From: Limosilactobacillus oris
GTDB lineage: Bacteria; Bacillota; Bacilli; Lactobacillales; Lactobacillaceae
DNA length: 64,000 bases
Direction: 5' to 3'
Assembly (NCBI RefSeq): GCF_025311495.1
Contig: NZ_CP104398.1
Span: 248,001-312,000, forward strand
A program made the translations under genes and the position numbers. The notes beneath the pieces are model-generated. The model was not told the origin of the DNA. It saw only the letters and a program-made list of their open reading frames with translations, and made no database searches. Positions 1 through 8,225 of this stretch are shown here, in pieces (position 1 is the stretch's first letter; every line of letters begins with the position of its first letter).

Positions 1-309
1 TTATTGGTGTTAACCAGAAGGATATCGTAGCCGGCCCGCTTGAGGACGTCATCGATCCCTTTCGCTAGCAAGGAGGAGAAGTGGTTAGCAATGTCCCCAA
101 CCAGGACGCCGATAACGTGGCCCTGGTCTTGGCGCAGGCGCTGGGCGGAAGCAGTGGGCACAAAGTGCAGCTGGTCAATGACTGCTTCCACCCGCTCTCT
201 GGTGGCCGGGCGCATCTTTTCATAGTGGCCATTAATAATCCGGGAAACTGTGGTTACGGAAACACCGGCCTGCTTGGCAACGTCGCCGATGGTTACACGT
301 TGGCTCATT
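1..309 (-). CDS. LacI-family transcriptional regulator, N-terminal part (cut by window edge)
   Basis: Reading leftwards from ATG at 309, the 103 visible codons are open to the window edge. They begin MSQRVTIGDVAKQAGVSVTT, a LacI helix-turn-helix, followed by the hinge (PTASAQRLR) and the start of the sugar-binding domain (IGVLVGDIANHFSSLLAKGI). This is a DNA-binding repressor of a carbohydrate operon that lies outside the window. A dyad at 345-359, just upstream, could be its own operator. It is divergent from hsdM and probably unrelated to it. The family call is secure; the effector sugar cannot be told. Confidence 0.93.
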
Positions 310-342
310 TTTTCATCATCCTTATAATTTACTATTACTAGG

Positions 343-361
343 ATACCATTAGATGGTAATC
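343..361. promoter_or_regulatory. Dyad upstream of LacI-type gene, candidate operator
   Basis: TACCAT at 345-350 and ATGGTA at 354-359 form an inverted repeat with a 3-base spacer, 35-50 bases upstream of the regulator start. Its position suggests an autoregulatory operator. There is no experimental support. Confidence 0.35.
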
Positions 362-456
362 ATAAGCCAAATGATTTTAAAAGGATTCATCATCGTTATT
401 ACAGCAAAATAATAGGGTTATTCTAAAAAATGGTCTTAAAACATTCTTTTTTGTTT

Positions 457-533
457 TATACTAATGATGATGCCTGTTCAAGTACTGTATAGTTAGCAGC
501 ACTCGAACAGCACACATTTTTTAACTTAGGAGG
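457..533 (+). promoter_or_regulatory. Putative hsdM promoter -10 and leader
   Basis: TATACT at 457-462 is a good -10 in an AT-rich region; no convincing -35 is visible. The leader contains a small dyad (CTGTTC near 475, GAACAG near 505) and ends in an AGGAGG ribosome site at 528-533. This would be the only promoter driving the full restriction-modification operon when the downstream segment is in the other orientation. Confidence 0.45.
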
Positions 534-539
534 GCAATG

Positions 540-2138
540 ATGAGTGAAATAGCTACTAAAAGTTTAGAAACATCATTGTATAGCGCTGCAGATGCACTAC
601 GTTCTAAAATGGATGCCAATGAATACAAGAATTACTTACTAGGAATCATATTCTATAAGTATCTTTCTGACAGTATGCTCTATGAAATTGCTGACGAAAT
701 TGGTGATGGTCGGGAGACTACCACGATAGCTGAAGCTCAGGAACTGTACGAAGAGAATACCGCTGATGAAGACCTGCGTGACGAATTAATGGATACATTT
801 TCCTACGTCATTTCACCGGAAAACACCTTTACCAAGGTGATGGAACACGTTAACGACCATTCATTTCAAATCGTCAATTTGGCGGATGCGTTCAAAGAAG
901 TTGAAGGGACTAATGAAATCTTTGAAGGTTTGTTTGATGACATTGACTTATTTTCACGTCGGTTAGGCAATAACGCACAAAAGCAAGCCGACACAATCAG
1001 CTCAGTCCTTGCGGCAATTAGTGAATTAGACTTGGTAAAGTCGTCTGGAGATAGCCTGGGAGATGCTTATGAATATTTAATTGGTCAATTTGCATCTGAT
1101 TCGGGCAAAAAAGCTGGCGAGTTTTATACTCCGCAAAAGGTATCAGAATTACTTACGCGGCTGACTTTGGTAGGCCATAATTATCCTGACGGAATAACCG
1201 TTTACGATCCAGCAATGGGATCCGGGTCCTTACTACTAAACTTTAAAAAGTACACTAAGCAGAAAGACGAAATTATTTACTATGGTCAAGAAATCAACAC
1301 CTCAACTTATAATTTGGCACGGATGAATATGATTTTGCACCATGTTGATACCGCTAACCAACACTTGCGGAACGGCGATACTTTAGATGCTGACTGGCCG
1401 CCTTCCGCTAAGACAAATTTTGATGCCGTCGTCATGAATCCGCCATATTCTCTTCATTGGTCTTCAGCAAAGGGGTTCTTGGAGGATCCACGTTTTAGTA
1501 AGTATGGTGTACTAGCACCGAAGTCGAAAGCCGATTATGCGTTTCTGCTTCACGGTTTCTACCACTTGAAAAACAGTGGAGTTATGGCAATTATTCTTCC
1601 TCACGGAGTACTTTTCCGTGGGGCAAAGGAAGGTAAAATCCGGCAAAAACTGCTAGAAGATGGTTCGATTGATGCAGTCATTGGCTTACCAGCAAACCTG
1701 TTCTACAGTACATCAATTCCAACAACAATCGTCGTGCTAAAAAAGAATAAGCAGGATCGGAGTGTTATGTTTATTGATGCTTCAAAGGAATTTGAAAAGG
1801 TTAAGAACCAAAATCAGCTCCGTGAAACTGATATCATGAAGATTCTGGATACTTATAAGAAACGCCAAGATGTTGATAAGTATGCCCATTTAGCCAGTTT
1901 CGACGAGATTAAAGAGAATGACTTTAATCTGAATATTCCTCGTTATGTTGATACCTTTGAGCCAGAACCAGAAATTGATTTAAAGCAAGTATCTAAAGAC
2001 CTAACCGAAGTGAATACTCAAATCAAGGATAGCGAGAAGGAGTTAGTGGGGATGTTAACGCAGCTGACCTCTAAAGATGATAATGTTATGGAAGGAATCA
2101 ACGACATTATCCAGGACCTTAGGGGGGACTTTAATTGA
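540..2138 (+). CDS. hsdM: Type I restriction-modification system DNA methyltransferase subunit
   Basis: N6-adenine methyltransferase subunit that works with HsdS (M2S1) and, for cleavage, HsdR. The protein has about 532 residues. An N-terminal helical HsdM domain is followed by the methylase core with SAM-binding motif I (DPAMGSGSLLL) and catalytic motif IV (NPPYS). Two ATG codons lie in tandem (537 and 540). The second has better spacing (6 bases) from AGGAGG at 528-533. The stop overlaps the start of the hsdS stub at 2135, which is normal for hsdM-hsdS. Only this gene of the system is connected to a forward promoter in the sequenced orientation. Confidence 0.96.
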   Translation: MSEIATKSLETSLYSAADALRSKMDANEYKNYLLGIIFYKYLSDSMLYEIADEIGDGRETTTIAEAQELYEENTADEDLRDELMDTFSYVISPENTFTKVMEHVNDHSFQIVNLADAFKEVEGTNEIFEGLFDDIDLFSRRLGNNAQKQADTISSVLAAISELDLVKSSGDSLGDAYEYLIGQFASDSGKKAGEFYTPQKVSELLTRLTLVGHNYPDGITVYDPAMGSGSLLLNFKKYTKQKDEIIYYGQEINTSTYNLARMNMILHHVDTANQHLRNGDTLDADWPPSAKTNFDAVVMNPPYSLHWSSAKGFLEDPRFSKYGVLAPKSKADYAFLLHGFYHLKNSGVMAIILPHGVLFRGAKEGKIRQKLLEDGSIDAVIGLPANLFYSTSIPTTIVVLKKNKQDRSVMFIDASKEFEKVKNQNQLRETDIMKILDTYKKRQDVDKYAHLASFDEIKENDFNLNIPRYVDTFEPEPEIDLKQVSKDLTEVNTQIKDSEKELVGMLTQLTSKDDNVMEGINDIIQDLRGDFN

Positions 2139-2230
2139 TAAAAAAAGAGCAAAATAAAAAAGCTCCTAAGCTTCGTTTTAAGGGCTTCACTAACGATTGG
2201 GAGCAACGAAAATTAACTCCCCATATATAA
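2135..2230 (+). pseudogene. hsdS: hsdS 5' stub, detached start of the specificity gene
   Basis: TTG at 2135 overlaps the hsdM stop. It opens a short frame containing PKLRFKGFTNDWEQRKL, the standard N-terminal conserved sequence of HsdS ahead of target-recognition domain 1. The frame then runs into THPI-like non-homologous codons (TPHI) and TAA at 2228. The switch to unrelated sequence falls exactly at the end of the 25-bp inverted repeat (2214). The same EQRKL codons continue as a full HsdS on the opposite strand from 8225 down. This is therefore the detached 5' end of an invertible hsdS, not a random truncation. Confidence 0.88.
2190..2214 (+). repeat. Left 25-bp inverted repeat of invertible hsd segment
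   Basis: A perfect 25-bp match, in inverted orientation, to 8224-8248. It begins CTAACGATTGGGAGC and ends CGAAAATT. It encodes NDWEQRKL within hsdS. It is the predicted crossover site for the tyrosine recombinase encoded inside the segment. Confidence 0.92.
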
Positions 2231-2288
2231 TACCGCTTATATTAGCAGATGAGAACCCTCTCGTTGTTTAACATAAGCGGTATTTTTT
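2229..2288 (+). terminator. Rho-independent terminator just inside left repeat
   Basis: AATACCGCTTAT (2229-2240) pairs with ATAAGCGGTATT (2273-2284), followed by a T-rich tract. In the present orientation it ends hsdM transcription before it runs antisense into the recombinase gene. After inversion the same hairpin would close the complete operon behind the recombinase, though with a poorer T tract. Confidence 0.8.
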
Positions 2289-2289
2289 A

Positions 2290-3231
2290 TTAGCTTAGTT
2301 GTGCAAGAGTATGGAGGACTTTGTTGTTATCCTTATTTTCAAGTTCCTTGATAATATGAAGGTACGTTTCTTGAGTTGTGGTCGTATTTGCATGTCCCAA
2401 TCGCTTAGCAACGCTAGCTATCGAAACACCCTCATATAGCAGAAGAGAAGCGTGGGTGTGCCGAAGACCATGAACTGAAATAATTGGAACGTTACTGTCT
2501 TTACAGTGCTTTTCGAGAATTGTATTAATCGTGGAGTTGAAAACTCGCTGATTTTCTTCAATAAAAATTGGCTGATGCAAATCAGTTTTTGATTTACTTA
2601 TCATCTCCTTAAATTGATCCATTAATTGCCAATCAACCATTACTTTTCGATTGGAAGAACTGTTCTTTGTCTTTTGAAACGCGCCTTTTTTACTTTTATA
2701 GTTCCATGATTTATTGATTGTAATTAACTGTTTTTCAAAATTAAAGTCACTAGGTGTCAAGGCTAATGCTTCTGAAAACCTTAGTCCGGTCTTGGCAATC
2801 AATAAGATAAACCAATCCCAGTTTATCTGGTTACCCAATTCTAGATTTTTTAATAAACGTTGTAATTCATACATATCTAAATATTTCTTTTTCTTTAATT
2901 TGGGTGGGCAGCCCTTAATAATAACCCGTCTAGTTGGATCATGCTCTAACAGGCCGTCGTCGACTGCATCAAGAATTGCTGCTTTGAGGTGATGGTGAAA
3001 ATCCATTGTGGTTTTTCTCTCATGATTGAGTGCGTAATCGTTAAGCAGCTTCTGATAGGAGCGTCGGTTAAGCTCGTTTAAATGCAGGTCTGGTGCAAGT
3101 TCAATTACCTTCTTATAGGTTAGGTAGTATTTGTCTAAAGTTACTTTTCTTACTGCGTGTTCCTTGTATAGTACAATCCAATCTTTATAGTATTTATAAA
3201 ATAGTTTTTTGCTATAGTACTTACGTGACAT
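2290..3231 (-). CDS. Tyrosine recombinase, predicted hsdS invertase
   Basis: A 313-residue integrase/XerC-like site-specific recombinase. The N-terminal SAM-like DNA-binding half is followed by the catalytic half with Arg (TGLRFSEALAL), HxxR (HGLRHTHASLL), the second His (LGHANTTTTQ) and the Tyr nucleophile (ETYLHI). It sits inside the 25-bp inverted repeats with the hsd genes, as in other phase-variable type I systems, so its job is inferred to be segment inversion. AAGGAGG, 6 bases before the ATG, is buried in a terminator-like hairpin (3237-3290), suggesting tight attenuation. It is not a phage integrase by context: no phage genes adjoin. Confidence 0.9.
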   Translation of the reverse strand: MSRKYYSKKLFYKYYKDWIVLYKEHAVRKVTLDKYYLTYKKVIELAPDLHLNELNRRSYQKLLNDYALNHERKTTMDFHHHLKAAILDAVDDGLLEHDPTRRVIIKGCPPKLKKKKYLDMYELQRLLKNLELGNQINWDWFILLIAKTGLRFSEALALTPSDFNFEKQLITINKSWNYKSKKGAFQKTKNSSSNRKVMVDWQLMDQFKEMISKSKTDLHQPIFIEENQRVFNSTINTILEKHCKDSNVPIISVHGLRHTHASLLLYEGVSIASVAKRLGHANTTTTQETYLHIIKELENKDNNKVLHTLAQLS

Positions 3232-3290
3232 AAAAAAGCCTCCTTAGAATTTTAGTTATCTATTTTATAACTAAATTAGAAAGGCGGCTT
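3232..3290 (-). promoter_or_regulatory. Terminator hairpin containing the recombinase ribosome site
   Basis: On the minus strand, AAGCCGCCTTTCTAATTTAG and what follows (3290 to about 3267) can pair with the arm ending AAGGAGGCT (about 3259 to 3237), around a short AT-rich loop. The second arm includes the Shine-Dalgarno AAGGAGG. It is followed at once by TTTTTT and the ATG at 3231. The structure can therefore act both as an intrinsic terminator for the upstream hsdR/orf120 transcript and as a lid on recombinase translation. Confidence 0.65.
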
Positions 3291-3345
3291 CTTAGTAGGC
3301 AAATGTTTACCATAGGGATTTAATTACTTGTTCCCAGCTAAAGCG

Positions 3346-3708
3346 TCATAACATGCCAGAGACAATTTCATAATATAAATGAATAATATCCCCGTAAATG
3401 GTAACCAATTGGTTCAATTCGTTATTTAATTTATACTGCTCTTCGATTGTAAGCATATAAGCATTGTGGTAACCAATGATAATATTCTCTTCACTTTTTA
3501 TATATTTTTGTGCTACCTCTTTACCACCAACAGCGCTGTATACTTCCTCATTCTTTTTCATAAATTTATCCAATGTATCAATAATTTGAAGACTATCCAG
3601 CTTATTTCTGGCTGAAATAGCTTTCTGAGATTGTTGGCTTATTTTCTTTTCTAGAATTGCGACTTGTTTACTTTTTTCTTCTAGTATTTTAAATAGATCT
3701 CCATCCAT
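3346..3708 (-). CDS. Hypothetical coiled-coil protein downstream of hsdR
   Basis: A 120-residue protein with no family I recognise. The first half is charged and heptad-like (ILEEKSKQVAILEKKISQQS), suggesting a coiled coil. There is no signal peptide or clear membrane helix. A good GAGGAGGC ribosome site precedes ATG at 3708, 33 bases after the hsdR stop, so it is probably the last restriction-operon gene before the recombinase hairpin. It lies inside the invertible segment. A role as accessory or control factor for the restriction enzyme is only inference. Confidence 0.7.
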   Translation of the reverse strand: MDGDLFKILEEKSKQVAILEKKISQQSQKAISARNKLDSLQIIDTLDKFMKKNEEVYSAVGGKEVAQKYIKSEENIIIGYHNAYMLTIEEQYKLNNELNQLVTIYGDIIHLYYEIVSGML

Positions 3709-3740
3709 ATGGATAGCCTCCTCTGAAAATCCGGTGTTTA

Positions 3741-6740
3741 TTAATTGAGTAATAATGGTCCAACTTGATTGGTATAAAATTCATCAAGCTCTGACCTAAC
3801 TTTTTTCTTCCAATCCATCATTCGTTTAAGTTCCGTGTTTGCGTTTAATTCTTTGAATTTCTTAAAAGCGTCACGGTTAAGCATCTGGTTTACACCAGCT
3901 TGCTTGTGGGCATAGATGTCATAGTTCTTTATTACAAACCGCAAATCATCGAGATTGACGTGGTACCTATCTGCAAACTCCCTTAACTTCTGCTGATAGA
4001 CCTGTTCAATCATGCTGTTAAGAAGCTGGTCGACCTGCTGACCAGCATAGTTTTCAGGATGTTCCTTAATTTTTTGCCATAGGTTATTTACAACTAGTGC
4101 TAGTGGCTTGTTGGTTTGCGCGAGATCTGCAATATAACTTTCAATTTCTGCAGCTTCTTGCTTATTGGCCTTTGGTAGTAATTCTCCTTCATCAGGAACA
4201 TAGGATTGAATTAGACCCAAGATATATTGATAGTTCACCGATTTATCAATCACTGATTCAAGTTCGTAGTCGACGTCTAGAACATCACCATCTTCATCAT
4301 CATCTTTTTCCTTTTTGAAATGATCAACCAAGGTTTCATACATACCCTGCATGGAATCAAGCTTTTCCTTTGTTAATCCATAATCTTTTTCAGGATCTAC
4401 ATCATCGAATTCGTCATAGGTCTGCACAGCGGCGAAAGCCTTATCAAAGTCCTGATATTGCTTAATAAAGTCCTTCTGGTCCTCTTCAGGCGCATCTAAG
4501 AGTGATTGTCCGGCGGCTAGGTCAAGATAGTTACTGATCTCATGGAAGGATTGATCGAACTTTTCTTTTGAGTCTTCCCATGTCGGTGCTAGGACATCGC
4601 CTATTCCTCCCTGAGAATAAAGCTGGAGCGCTTCATCAATTTTGGCACTGAATTCTTGCGGGAATTGGAAAGTAACGATATTACCGTATTTCTTGTCTTG
4701 ATCAAAAATCCGGTTAGTTCGCGAAAAGGCTTGAATAATATTTTGAGGGTTCATCGGTGGCCGGTCCACAAATAGTGTCGATAAGTATTGCGAATCAAAT
4801 CCGGTTAATAACCGGTCCACAACAATTACTAAGTCCAGGCGTTCACTTTGCGGTTTATAAGCACTGTTTTTCCGTGCAAGTCGGTCGTTAATATTTTTAT
4901 TATATGCACCGACCTCATCTAAGCTAAAACTAGTCCCATATTCATGATTGTAGTCGTTGATTGCACTTTTCATGAATTCTTGATCAGTCACTGAGCCATC
5001 ATCATTTTCTGTAACTGAAAAGGTAATCGCGACCTTCGGAAAATCTGGGAGCACTTCTTTGATTCTCGTTGGTACTTCAATAGATGAGCTTCCATGTTTA
5101 ATATCTTGAAATAGTTCATAGTACCGTTTAGCCTGGTCAATTGGACGCATCTCTCTTGGGCTGGTAGTAAGAATGGCCGAATAAGTGTAGCCACGGTTAT
5201 TAATATTTTGGATTCCCAAAGTTCGATATGACATCTTAAGAATACTTTCTGCCACGGCATCCATATGCTGAGTAGAAATATACTGCTTCTTTAGCTGGCT
5301 GTCTGTGACGTTATCCTTTTGGTAGATATTTTGCATGTTCTTAACGTGGAAACCCAGGACCGCCTTATCCCGAATGGCGTCTTTAATCGTGTAGTGATGC
5401 AAGCAAGGGCCGTATAATTGTTCGGTTGTCCGGGCAGCTTTACCGTTCTCTTCACGACTGTTTTGCGGGAAAATAGGGGTTCCAGTAAATCCGTACCAAA
5501 GTGGTTGGATATTGAAGAACTTGTCGATTGCCATCTTACTAGTAGGTGAAATAGTACGGTGGCATTCGTCGACAATGAATGCCAGCTTAAGGTTTTTTAG
5601 TCGAGTAAACAGTGCTTCATTGCGATCATCGGCTTGCCACTTGAAAAGGTGCTGTAATTTCTGACGAGTGGTAACTAAAACTGTTCTGTCGCTGCTAGTT
5701 AACTTCTTAGCGAGGTTAATGGTGCTTTCAGTTTCATCCACATCAATTGAATCATTATTCGCGTAGGCCTGAAAAGCTTGGGTAGTCTGATTATCTAAGT
5801 CTTTACGATCAATAAGGAAGATTACTTTTTCAAGGGAGGGAATACTTAAAAGGTTGTGAGCCACCCGGTAGGAAGTTAAGGTTTTACCTGAGCCGGTTGT
5901 GTGCCAAATAAATCCAGACTCTTGTTTCTTTGAAGCCTCAAAAATGGCCTCAATGGCGTGAACCTGGTATGGACGAAGTAGGATAATGTGCTTCTGCTTG
6001 CTATCTAGGACCGTATAATCCGCTACCATATGGTGAGCAGCCGGGATAGACAAAACATCCTTGGCAAAATCAAGGTAGTTGCGAACGGGGTTATTATCCT
6101 TATCGACCCAACCACTTAAAAATTTTTCACGGAGATGTTGGTCGGCCGCAACATACTTGGTATCCGTCCCATTCGTTACTACGAACATTTGGATATTAGA
6201 GTATATTCCGTTAAATTTTTGCTCGGTAATGTATTTCTGAATCTGATTAAAGGCTTGCAAGAATGAGCGCTTCGGAGTTTTTAATTCAATGTGAATAACC
6301 GGGAGACCATTGATTAATAACGTAACGTCCCCACGACGATCATTATCCAACTCTTGTCGTCGTCCTAACTGTATTTGATGAACGACTTCATAGACAGATG
6401 TACCACCAGCAATGTTGGTGTGGTCAATTACGAGCAAACTAACTGTTCCAACAGTAGTGTCGTCGCGTTGGAGTTCGACCCGATACTGTCCATTAGCACC
6501 AGTAAAGTCTTGGGCGGCTTTGAAAAAGGTAGAGTGATTAATTTTGGCTTTGATGCTTGCCTTTTCGTTGTCTGTTAAAGGCACGTCATTTAGCACCTGA
6601 CGGTTGTTATTCTGAAGAATTGTAAAGAAGTTATTCCAAAGGTCATCCTCATTTTTTAAGTCCTCGCGCAATGTCCATTGAGATTCATCACGGGTTAGTT
6701 GTTGGATGAGTTTGGATTCCATCTGTAGTTCTTGTTGCAT
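3741..6740 (-). CDS. hsdR: Type I restriction endonuclease subunit R
   Basis: The motor and nuclease subunit of the type I enzyme, about 999 residues from ATG at 6740 (GTG at 6749 is also possible). The N-terminal PD-(D/E)xK nuclease shows the IELK motif (PVIHIELKTPKR). The helicase core has Walker A (TTGSGKTLTS) and a DECH box (FIVDECHRT). A helical C-terminal domain is presumed to bind HsdM/HsdS. It is intact, but in this orientation it is downstream of an hsdS body with no start and no evident promoter. It should therefore be poorly expressed until the segment inverts. It follows orf96 with a 12-base gap. Confidence 0.95.
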   Translation of the reverse strand: MQQELQMESKLIQQLTRDESQWTLREDLKNEDDLWNNFFTILQNNNRQVLNDVPLTDNEKASIKAKINHSTFFKAAQDFTGANGQYRVELQRDDTTVGTVSLLVIDHTNIAGGTSVYEVVHQIQLGRRQELDNDRRGDVTLLINGLPVIHIELKTPKRSFLQAFNQIQKYITEQKFNGIYSNIQMFVVTNGTDTKYVAADQHLREKFLSGWVDKDNNPVRNYLDFAKDVLSIPAAHHMVADYTVLDSKQKHIILLRPYQVHAIEAIFEASKKQESGFIWHTTGSGKTLTSYRVAHNLLSIPSLEKVIFLIDRKDLDNQTTQAFQAYANNDSIDVDETESTINLAKKLTSSDRTVLVTTRQKLQHLFKWQADDRNEALFTRLKNLKLAFIVDECHRTISPTSKMAIDKFFNIQPLWYGFTGTPIFPQNSREENGKAARTTEQLYGPCLHHYTIKDAIRDKAVLGFHVKNMQNIYQKDNVTDSQLKKQYISTQHMDAVAESILKMSYRTLGIQNINNRGYTYSAILTTSPREMRPIDQAKRYYELFQDIKHGSSSIEVPTRIKEVLPDFPKVAITFSVTENDDGSVTDQEFMKSAINDYNHEYGTSFSLDEVGAYNKNINDRLARKNSAYKPQSERLDLVIVVDRLLTGFDSQYLSTLFVDRPPMNPQNIIQAFSRTNRIFDQDKKYGNIVTFQFPQEFSAKIDEALQLYSQGGIGDVLAPTWEDSKEKFDQSFHEISNYLDLAAGQSLLDAPEEDQKDFIKQYQDFDKAFAAVQTYDEFDDVDPEKDYGLTKEKLDSMQGMYETLVDHFKKEKDDDEDGDVLDVDYELESVIDKSVNYQYILGLIQSYVPDEGELLPKANKQEAAEIESYIADLAQTNKPLALVVNNLWQKIKEHPENYAGQQVDQLLNSMIEQVYQQKLREFADRYHVNLDDLRFVIKNYDIYAHKQAGVNQMLNRDAFKKFKELNANTELKRMMDWKKKVRSELDEFYTNQVGPLLLN

Positions 6741-6752
6741 AAATCTCACCGA

Positions 6753-7043
6753 CTAGTCTAATTCATTTTCAAAATTCTGTAGAATGGCTTCAAGAATTCC
6801 CTGCATTTTACCTTGCTTTTCTTTATCATAATTTTTTCGTTTTTGGGAATTATCGTCAAAAGCTAAGCGCGTAACCGTATCCCACCAATTAAGTTGGGAG
6901 CAAGCATAATCCTTAATAGCATCATAAGGAATTGTTAATTCTTGCGATGCGTTTAATGTGAGTAAATACTGCTTGAAGTACTCATCAATACTTTGACTAT
7001 CGGAAAATTCTTTAAATACTTTTAATGGTTCTTCATATAACAT
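6753..7043 (-). CDS. Hypothetical 96-aa protein between hsdS and hsdR
   Basis: A small acidic protein (MLYEEPLKVFKEFSDSQSID...) with no recognised domain. GGAGG, overlapping the hsdS stop region, precedes ATG at 7043. The stop (6753) is 12 bases from the hsdR start, so it is translationally embedded in the hsdS-hsdR operon. Its conserved operon position suggests an accessory role in the restriction system, such as assembly or control, but the sequence does not show what. Confidence 0.75.
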   Translation of the reverse strand: MLYEEPLKVFKEFSDSQSIDEYFKQYLLTLNASQELTIPYDAIKDYACSQLNWWDTVTRLAFDDNSQKRKNYDKEKQGKMQGILEAILQNFENELD

Positions 7044-7055
7044 TATTATTTCCTC

Positions 7056-8225
7056 CTAAATAAACATTTGTTGTAGTAGTGATTTTTTTAGTAGTTTAAG
7101 GTGATTTAGCTTACGCTGATGAAGAGTGATGAGGGAGTTGATATTCTGGAAAAAATGACTAAGCGCTTGCTGCTCTCTCAAACTAGGAAGCATAACTTTG
7201 ATGTTTTCAATATCGGATCCATTAAATGATGGTAAAGCCCCAATCTGTGCATATCGTGGTAGATTCAATGTATCAAATAAAGTTTTTCCAAAATAAGGAT
7301 CCCATTCATTACTAAATATATATGCCATTGTATTGTTATCAATTAAGAATGGGACTTTGACTAATCTTTTCCTGTTAAGCATTAGCGCGGCTCCAACCTT
7401 TGCAAAAATTACTGCTGGAACTTCTGAAATAGGTTTCCATTTTCTATTAGCAATTTGAATTTCAGTCACGTAATTATTTGAAATTTTCATTTCAAATTCG
7501 TTTCCTTCATTATTCATGTCTGAAACTTTGAAAAAAGGAATTCCCTGATGTCCTCCTTGCTCTTTATTAGGAAAACCAATACCTGATTGTGTTTTACCCA
7601 CTTCCCCCAGTCTCCGCTGTTCCCAAGCGTCGGTGAATCCCGGAAAACGAATTTCTGGAACTGTTTGGCCCTTTTTCGGGAACATTTTTTGTAAAAACCC
7701 CTTCTTTTGTTCCTCTAAGTGGTCAAGCTTACGCTGATGAAGAGTGATGAGCGAATCAAGTTGTTTGAAAAATTCCCCTATCTTCTGTTGTTCAAGTAAA
7801 GTAGGTACTGTTACAACGCTTTCGAGCCATACCTTTTCATGTAAAGCTTTTTGTGCCGAACCAATAGGTTTGTTCTTTTCGATAACATTGTGATAATACA
7901 AGTGTGTCTTAAATAATATTTTTGAAAAATTTTTGTCTATCTTACTATTTTTAGCCAACAACGGCATGTTCTCAGTAACAATTGCACCATTAAGTGAACT
8001 GGGGATGTAGCCTATACCACCTTCATAAATAGTCTGTCTAGTAAATGTTAAAGTATCGGGATAATTTTTAGTGTCTACTAAATATTGACGCTTCCTACCT
8101 ATATCTTTTCCATAATTAGTCGTACGATATTCAACTTTTCCTGTATTTCTTACTGATATTTGAATATATTTTGTAGTATCATCTAGAAATATCTTATTTT
8201 GATATTTTTTAAAGAAATCCCCCAA
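7056..8225 (-). CDS. hsdS: Type I specificity subunit body, lacking its own start (phase-OFF)
   Basis: About 389 codons encode nearly a complete HsdS: target-recognition domain 1, central conserved helix (LITLHQRKLDHLEEQKKGFL), a second N-type motif (PEIRFPGFTDAWEQRRLGEV), domain 2 and the C-terminal conserved helix (LITLHQRKLNHLKLLKK). The only 5' codon usable as a start is TTG at 8225, which is the Leu codon of EQRKL inside the inverted repeat. An in-frame stop lies about 33 bases further upstream and there is no ribosome site. Joined through the repeat to the stub at 2135-2214, the frame reads EQRKLGDFFKKYQ and gives a normal HsdS of roughly 416 residues. It is intact after inversion and silent now. 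Confidence 0.9.
   Translation of the reverse strand: MGDFFKKYQNKIFLDDTTKYIQISVRNTGKVEYRTTNYGKDIGRKRQYLVDTKNYPDTLTFTRQTIYEGGIGYIPSSLNGAIVTENMPLLAKNSKIDKNFSKILFKTHLYYHNVIEKNKPIGSAQKALHEKVWLESVVTVPTLLEQQKIGEFFKQLDSLITLHQRKLDHLEEQKKGFLQKMFPKKGQTVPEIRFPGFTDAWEQRRLGEVGKTQSGIGFPNKEQGGHQGIPFFKVSDMNNEGNEFEMKISNNYVTEIQIANRKWKPISEVPAVIFAKVGAALMLNRKRLVKVPFLIDNNTMAYIFSNEWDPYFGKTLFDTLNLPRYAQIGALPSFNGSDIENIKVMLPSLREQQALSHFFQNINSLITLHQRKLNHLKLLKKSLLQQMFI
7108..7133 (-). repeat. 26-bp direct repeat in hsdS, distal copy
   Basis: Identical over 26 bases to 7726-7751. It encodes the ITLHQRKL helix that closes each half of HsdS. This is the copy after recognition domain 2. Such identical tracts can allow recognition domains to be swapped or deleted by homologous recombination. 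Confidence 0.85.
7726..7751 (-). repeat. 26-bp direct repeat in hsdS, central copy
   Basis: The central-helix copy of the repeat at 7108-7133, in the same orientation and about 618 bases away. It lies between the two target-recognition domains. Confidence 0.85.

Noticed and set aside
2290-3231. Phage integrase as evidence of a prophage
   Set aside because: No phage genes or attachment duplication nearby; position inside inverted repeats with hsd genes fits an invertase.
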